Assembly: GCA_017470045.1 (NCBI GenBank)
Contig: JAFUFG010000156.1
Coordinates: 1 to 7,127 of the forward strand
Reading direction: 5' to 3'
Length of the DNA stretch: 7,127 nt
Source: Bacilli bacterium
GTDB lineage: Bacteria > Bacillota_I > Bacilli_A > RF39 > UBA660
The position numbers were made by a program, and so were the translations under genes. Shown here piece by piece: positions 5,357 through 7,127 of the stretch (its first letter is position 1; every line of letters starts with the position of its first letter). Under the pieces are notes generated by a model, which was not told the origin of the DNA, made no database searches, and worked only from the letters and a program-made list of their open reading frames with translations.

Positions 5357-7087
5357 ATGAATAATGATCTAGCAAATGAAATTCGTAGCAAGATTGATAT
5401 CGTAGACATCATCGGAGAACGCATTCCCTTAGTAGCAAGAGGAAAGAATCTATTTGGAGTATGTCCATTCCACGATGATTCGAACCCTTCTATGTGTGTA
5501 TCAAGAGAAAAACAAATATATACTTGTTTCTCTTGTCATGCAACAGGGAATGTTTTTACTTTTATCATGAATTATGAACATGTAGATTTTCGACAAGCTC
5601 TTAAGATATTAGGAGATAAAGCAGGAGTAAATACTACCGGTCTACATTTAGAACATAAATCGACAAAATATGACAAATTATATGAAGCCTACAATTTAGC
5701 CGTAAAGTACTTTCAAAATAATTTATCTAGTACGGTTGGCAAACAAGCAAAAGAGTATTTGAAAAAAAGAGGGATTACGGACGAAGTAATCAAAGAGTTT
5801 GAAATTGGTTTATCTCTAGAGAGCAGAGATGACTTGAGTAAACTATTAACCAGTAAGAATTATGATTTAGCAACATTAAATCGAATTGGTCTATCTAGTG
5901 ATGATCACGATATCTATATTGATCGTATTATGTTCCCACTCTATGATGTATCTGGTCATACCGTAGGATTTAGTGGTCGTATCTATAAAGATGTCGACTT
6001 GAATAAGTATTTGAATACCAAAGAAACAGAGATATTCAAAAAAGGAGAACTATTATACCATTACCATATCGCAAGAGAAGAATGTCGAAATAAAAAGAGC
6101 GTAATTGTAATGGAAGGGTTCATGGATGTTATTCGTGCTAGTACCATAGGTGTTCGAAATACCGTAGCATTAATGGGAACAGCTTTAACAAAAGAACAGA
6201 TTAGTTTATTAAAACGATTATCTCCAAATATTATTCTATGTTTAGATGGAGACGATCCTGGAGTTCATGCAACACTAAGTAATGGAGATGCTTTACTAGA
6301 AGCAGGAGTGGAAGTAAAAGTCATTCCTCTTCCAAATCCAGAAGATCCAGATAGTTTTATCTTAAAGAATGGCAAAGATCGGTTCTTAGGTCTAATCGAA
6401 AACGCTATAAACTTCAGTGATTTTAAATTAAATAAGTTAAAAGAAAACGTTAATTTTAGAAGTGATGAAGAAACATCAGCATATATTAATAAAGTCCTAG
6501 AAGAAACAATAAAAATTACAGATCCAATAAGACAAGAAGTAATCTTGAAAAGACTTGCAAAAGAATTTGATATAGGGTATAATACACTCGATATGCGCTT
6601 TAGGAGTCTACTAGAAAAAAAACAAGCAGTAAATGTTCCTAAAGAAATTCCTGTGGAACCAAAGAAAACAACAACGAAAGACAAGTATATCAAAGCAATG
6701 GAACAAGTGATTTACTTTATGTTCTATAATGATTTTTCAATAACACAAGTAGAGCGAGAACATTTAGTGTTCCCTACAGAAGCGATGAGAGTATTATCAA
6801 GTGAAATCATTTATTACTATAATAAATACGGTTCTATCAATATTGCCGATTTTTATACTTACATACAGGATAAGGAAAGCATTCTAAGTCTATACAATGA
6901 AATAATCGCTAGTGACTATCAAGAAAAGACAAGTAAAGAAGATTTGTTCCAATACTTCAAAGTAATAAGAGAATATGCAAAGAAGCAAGAAATCAAGAGG
7001 TTAACGAACCTAATGAAAAAAGAAGTAGATCCACTAGAACAAGCAAAAATAAGTGATAGAATTAGAAAGCTAAGAATAGGAGAATAG
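5357..7087 (+). CDS. dnaG: DNA primase DnaG
   Basis: This 576-residue primase makes the short RNA primers for chromosomal replication and works with the replicative helicase at the fork. The N-terminal zinc-binding domain has Cys36-x2-His39 (CPFHDDSNPS) and Cys57-x2-Cys60 (CFSCHATGN). The RNA polymerase domain includes RIMFPLYDVSGHTVGFSGR (190-208) and KYLNTKETEIFKKGELLY (217-234). The TOPRIM core has catalytic Glu253 in EGFMD and the metal-binding DGD at 297-299. A charged, Pro/Lys/Thr-rich linker (about 425-443) leads to a helical C-terminal domain (about 444-576) expected to bind the helicase. Length is normal for the family (about 580-600). Position 300 onward reads DPG where many primases have an AG; this is a mild variation. 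It has its own promoter and is followed after 3 bases by a sigma gene, as in the classical macromolecular synthesis operon. Confidence 0.98.
   Translation: MNNDLANEIRSKIDIVDIIGERIPLVARGKNLFGVCPFHDDSNPSMCVSREKQIYTCFSCHATGNVFTFIMNYEHVDFRQALKILGDKAGVNTTGLHLEHKSTKYDKLYEAYNLAVKYFQNNLSSTVGKQAKEYLKKRGITDEVIKEFEIGLSLESRDDLSKLLTSKNYDLATLNRIGLSSDDHDIYIDRIMFPLYDVSGHTVGFSGRIYKDVDLNKYLNTKETEIFKKGELLYHYHIAREECRNKKSVIVMEGFMDVIRASTIGVRNTVALMGTALTKEQISLLKRLSPNIILCLDGDDPGVHATLSNGDALLEAGVEVKVIPLPNPEDPDSFILKNGKDRFLGLIENAINFSDFKLNKLKENVNFRSDEETSAYINKVLEETIKITDPIRQEVILKRLAKEFDIGYNTLDMRFRSLLEKKQAVNVPKEIPVEPKKTTTKDKYIKAMEQVIYFMFYNDFSITQVEREHLVFPTEAMRVLSSEIIYYYNKYGSINIADFYTYIQDKESILSLYNEIIASDYQEKTSKEDLFQYFKVIREYAKKQEIKRLTNLMKKEVDPLEQAKISDRIRKLRIGE
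7078..7082 (+). promoter_or_regulatory. Ribosome binding site of the downstream sigma gene
   Basis: AGGAG inside the last codons of dnaG lies 8 bases before the ATG at 7091. It shows that the terminal fragment is a translated gene coupled to dnaG. Confidence 0.65.
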
Positions 7088-7090
7088 ATT

Positions 7091-7127
7091 ATGGTTGGAG
7101 AAATTAAAACTCTAGAAGAGAGAAAGA
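7091..7127 (+). CDS. rpoD: Start of probable primary sigma factor RpoD, 5' fragment only
   Basis: Only the first 12 codons are visible (MVGEIKTLEERK) before the window ends. The opening with E-I-K-T-L-E-E-R is typical of region 1.1 of RpoD/SigA proteins in AT-rich Bacillota, and rpoD directly after dnaG is a conserved arrangement. Spacing of 3 bases after the dnaG stop and a good ribosome binding site indicate one operon. RpoD is the housekeeping sigma factor that would recognise the yqeG and dnaG promoters described here. Identification rests mainly on context, since the fragment is very short. Confidence 0.72.
   Translation, partial: MVGEIKTLEERK

Noticed and set aside
6265..6693. Minus-strand open frame of 142 codons within dnaG
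   Set aside because: It is antisense to the conserved primase, its Ser/Phe/Leu-rich translation is what a reversed Lys/Glu-rich frame gives, and it has no family similarity that I can see.
1..7127. CRISPR array, transposon, tRNA, rRNA, riboswitch or a new defence system
   Set aside because: No spaced direct repeats, transposase motifs, cloverleaf or rRNA-like segments were seen. Gaps between genes are all under 75 bases, too short for a riboswitch, and every long frame has a conventional assignment.

Overview
The window is AT-rich DNA from a Bacillota (low-GC Gram-positive) bacterium. Supporting signs are strong AGGAGG/AGGTGATC-type ribosome binding sites, a dnaG gene followed directly by what looks like rpoD, the yqeG-yqeH pair, and a sigma factor of the sporulation SigK type. 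TGA is used as a stop and tryptophan is TGG, so the code is standard and not the mycoplasma code. A spore-forming or formerly spore-forming member of Bacilli or a related Erysipelotrichia-like gut lineage is my best guess. The sequence alone does not fix the genus.

All genes lie on the + strand. At the left edge (2-1222) is the 3' end of a secreted protein built from InlB/Listeria-Bacteroides-type repeats. Each repeat is split by a large inserted domain, and the first insert resembles modules of phage tail proteins. Next (1272-1970) is an uninterrupted gene for a SigK-like sporulation sigma factor. It has a hydrophobic N-terminal pro-sequence and a candidate SigE-type promoter. A HAD phosphatase of the YqeG family (2007-2525) and the circularly permuted ribosome-assembly GTPase YqeH (2518-3528) overlap as an operon. 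A hairpin with a T-rich tail separates them from a single-gene ABC exporter (3573-5300). The final unit is DNA primase (5357-7087) with its own extended -10 promoter, followed 3 bases later by the first 12 codons of a probable rpoD (7091 to the edge).

Functionally the window is mostly housekeeping: ribosome assembly (YqeH), replication priming (DnaG) and primary transcription (RpoD). A late mother-cell sporulation sigma factor and a surface/adhesin-like protein sit beside it. I see no mobile element, CRISPR array, tRNA or rRNA. The least explained parts are the domain-in-repeat architecture of the surface protein and the very compact promoter/leader arrangement in front of sigK and yqeG.
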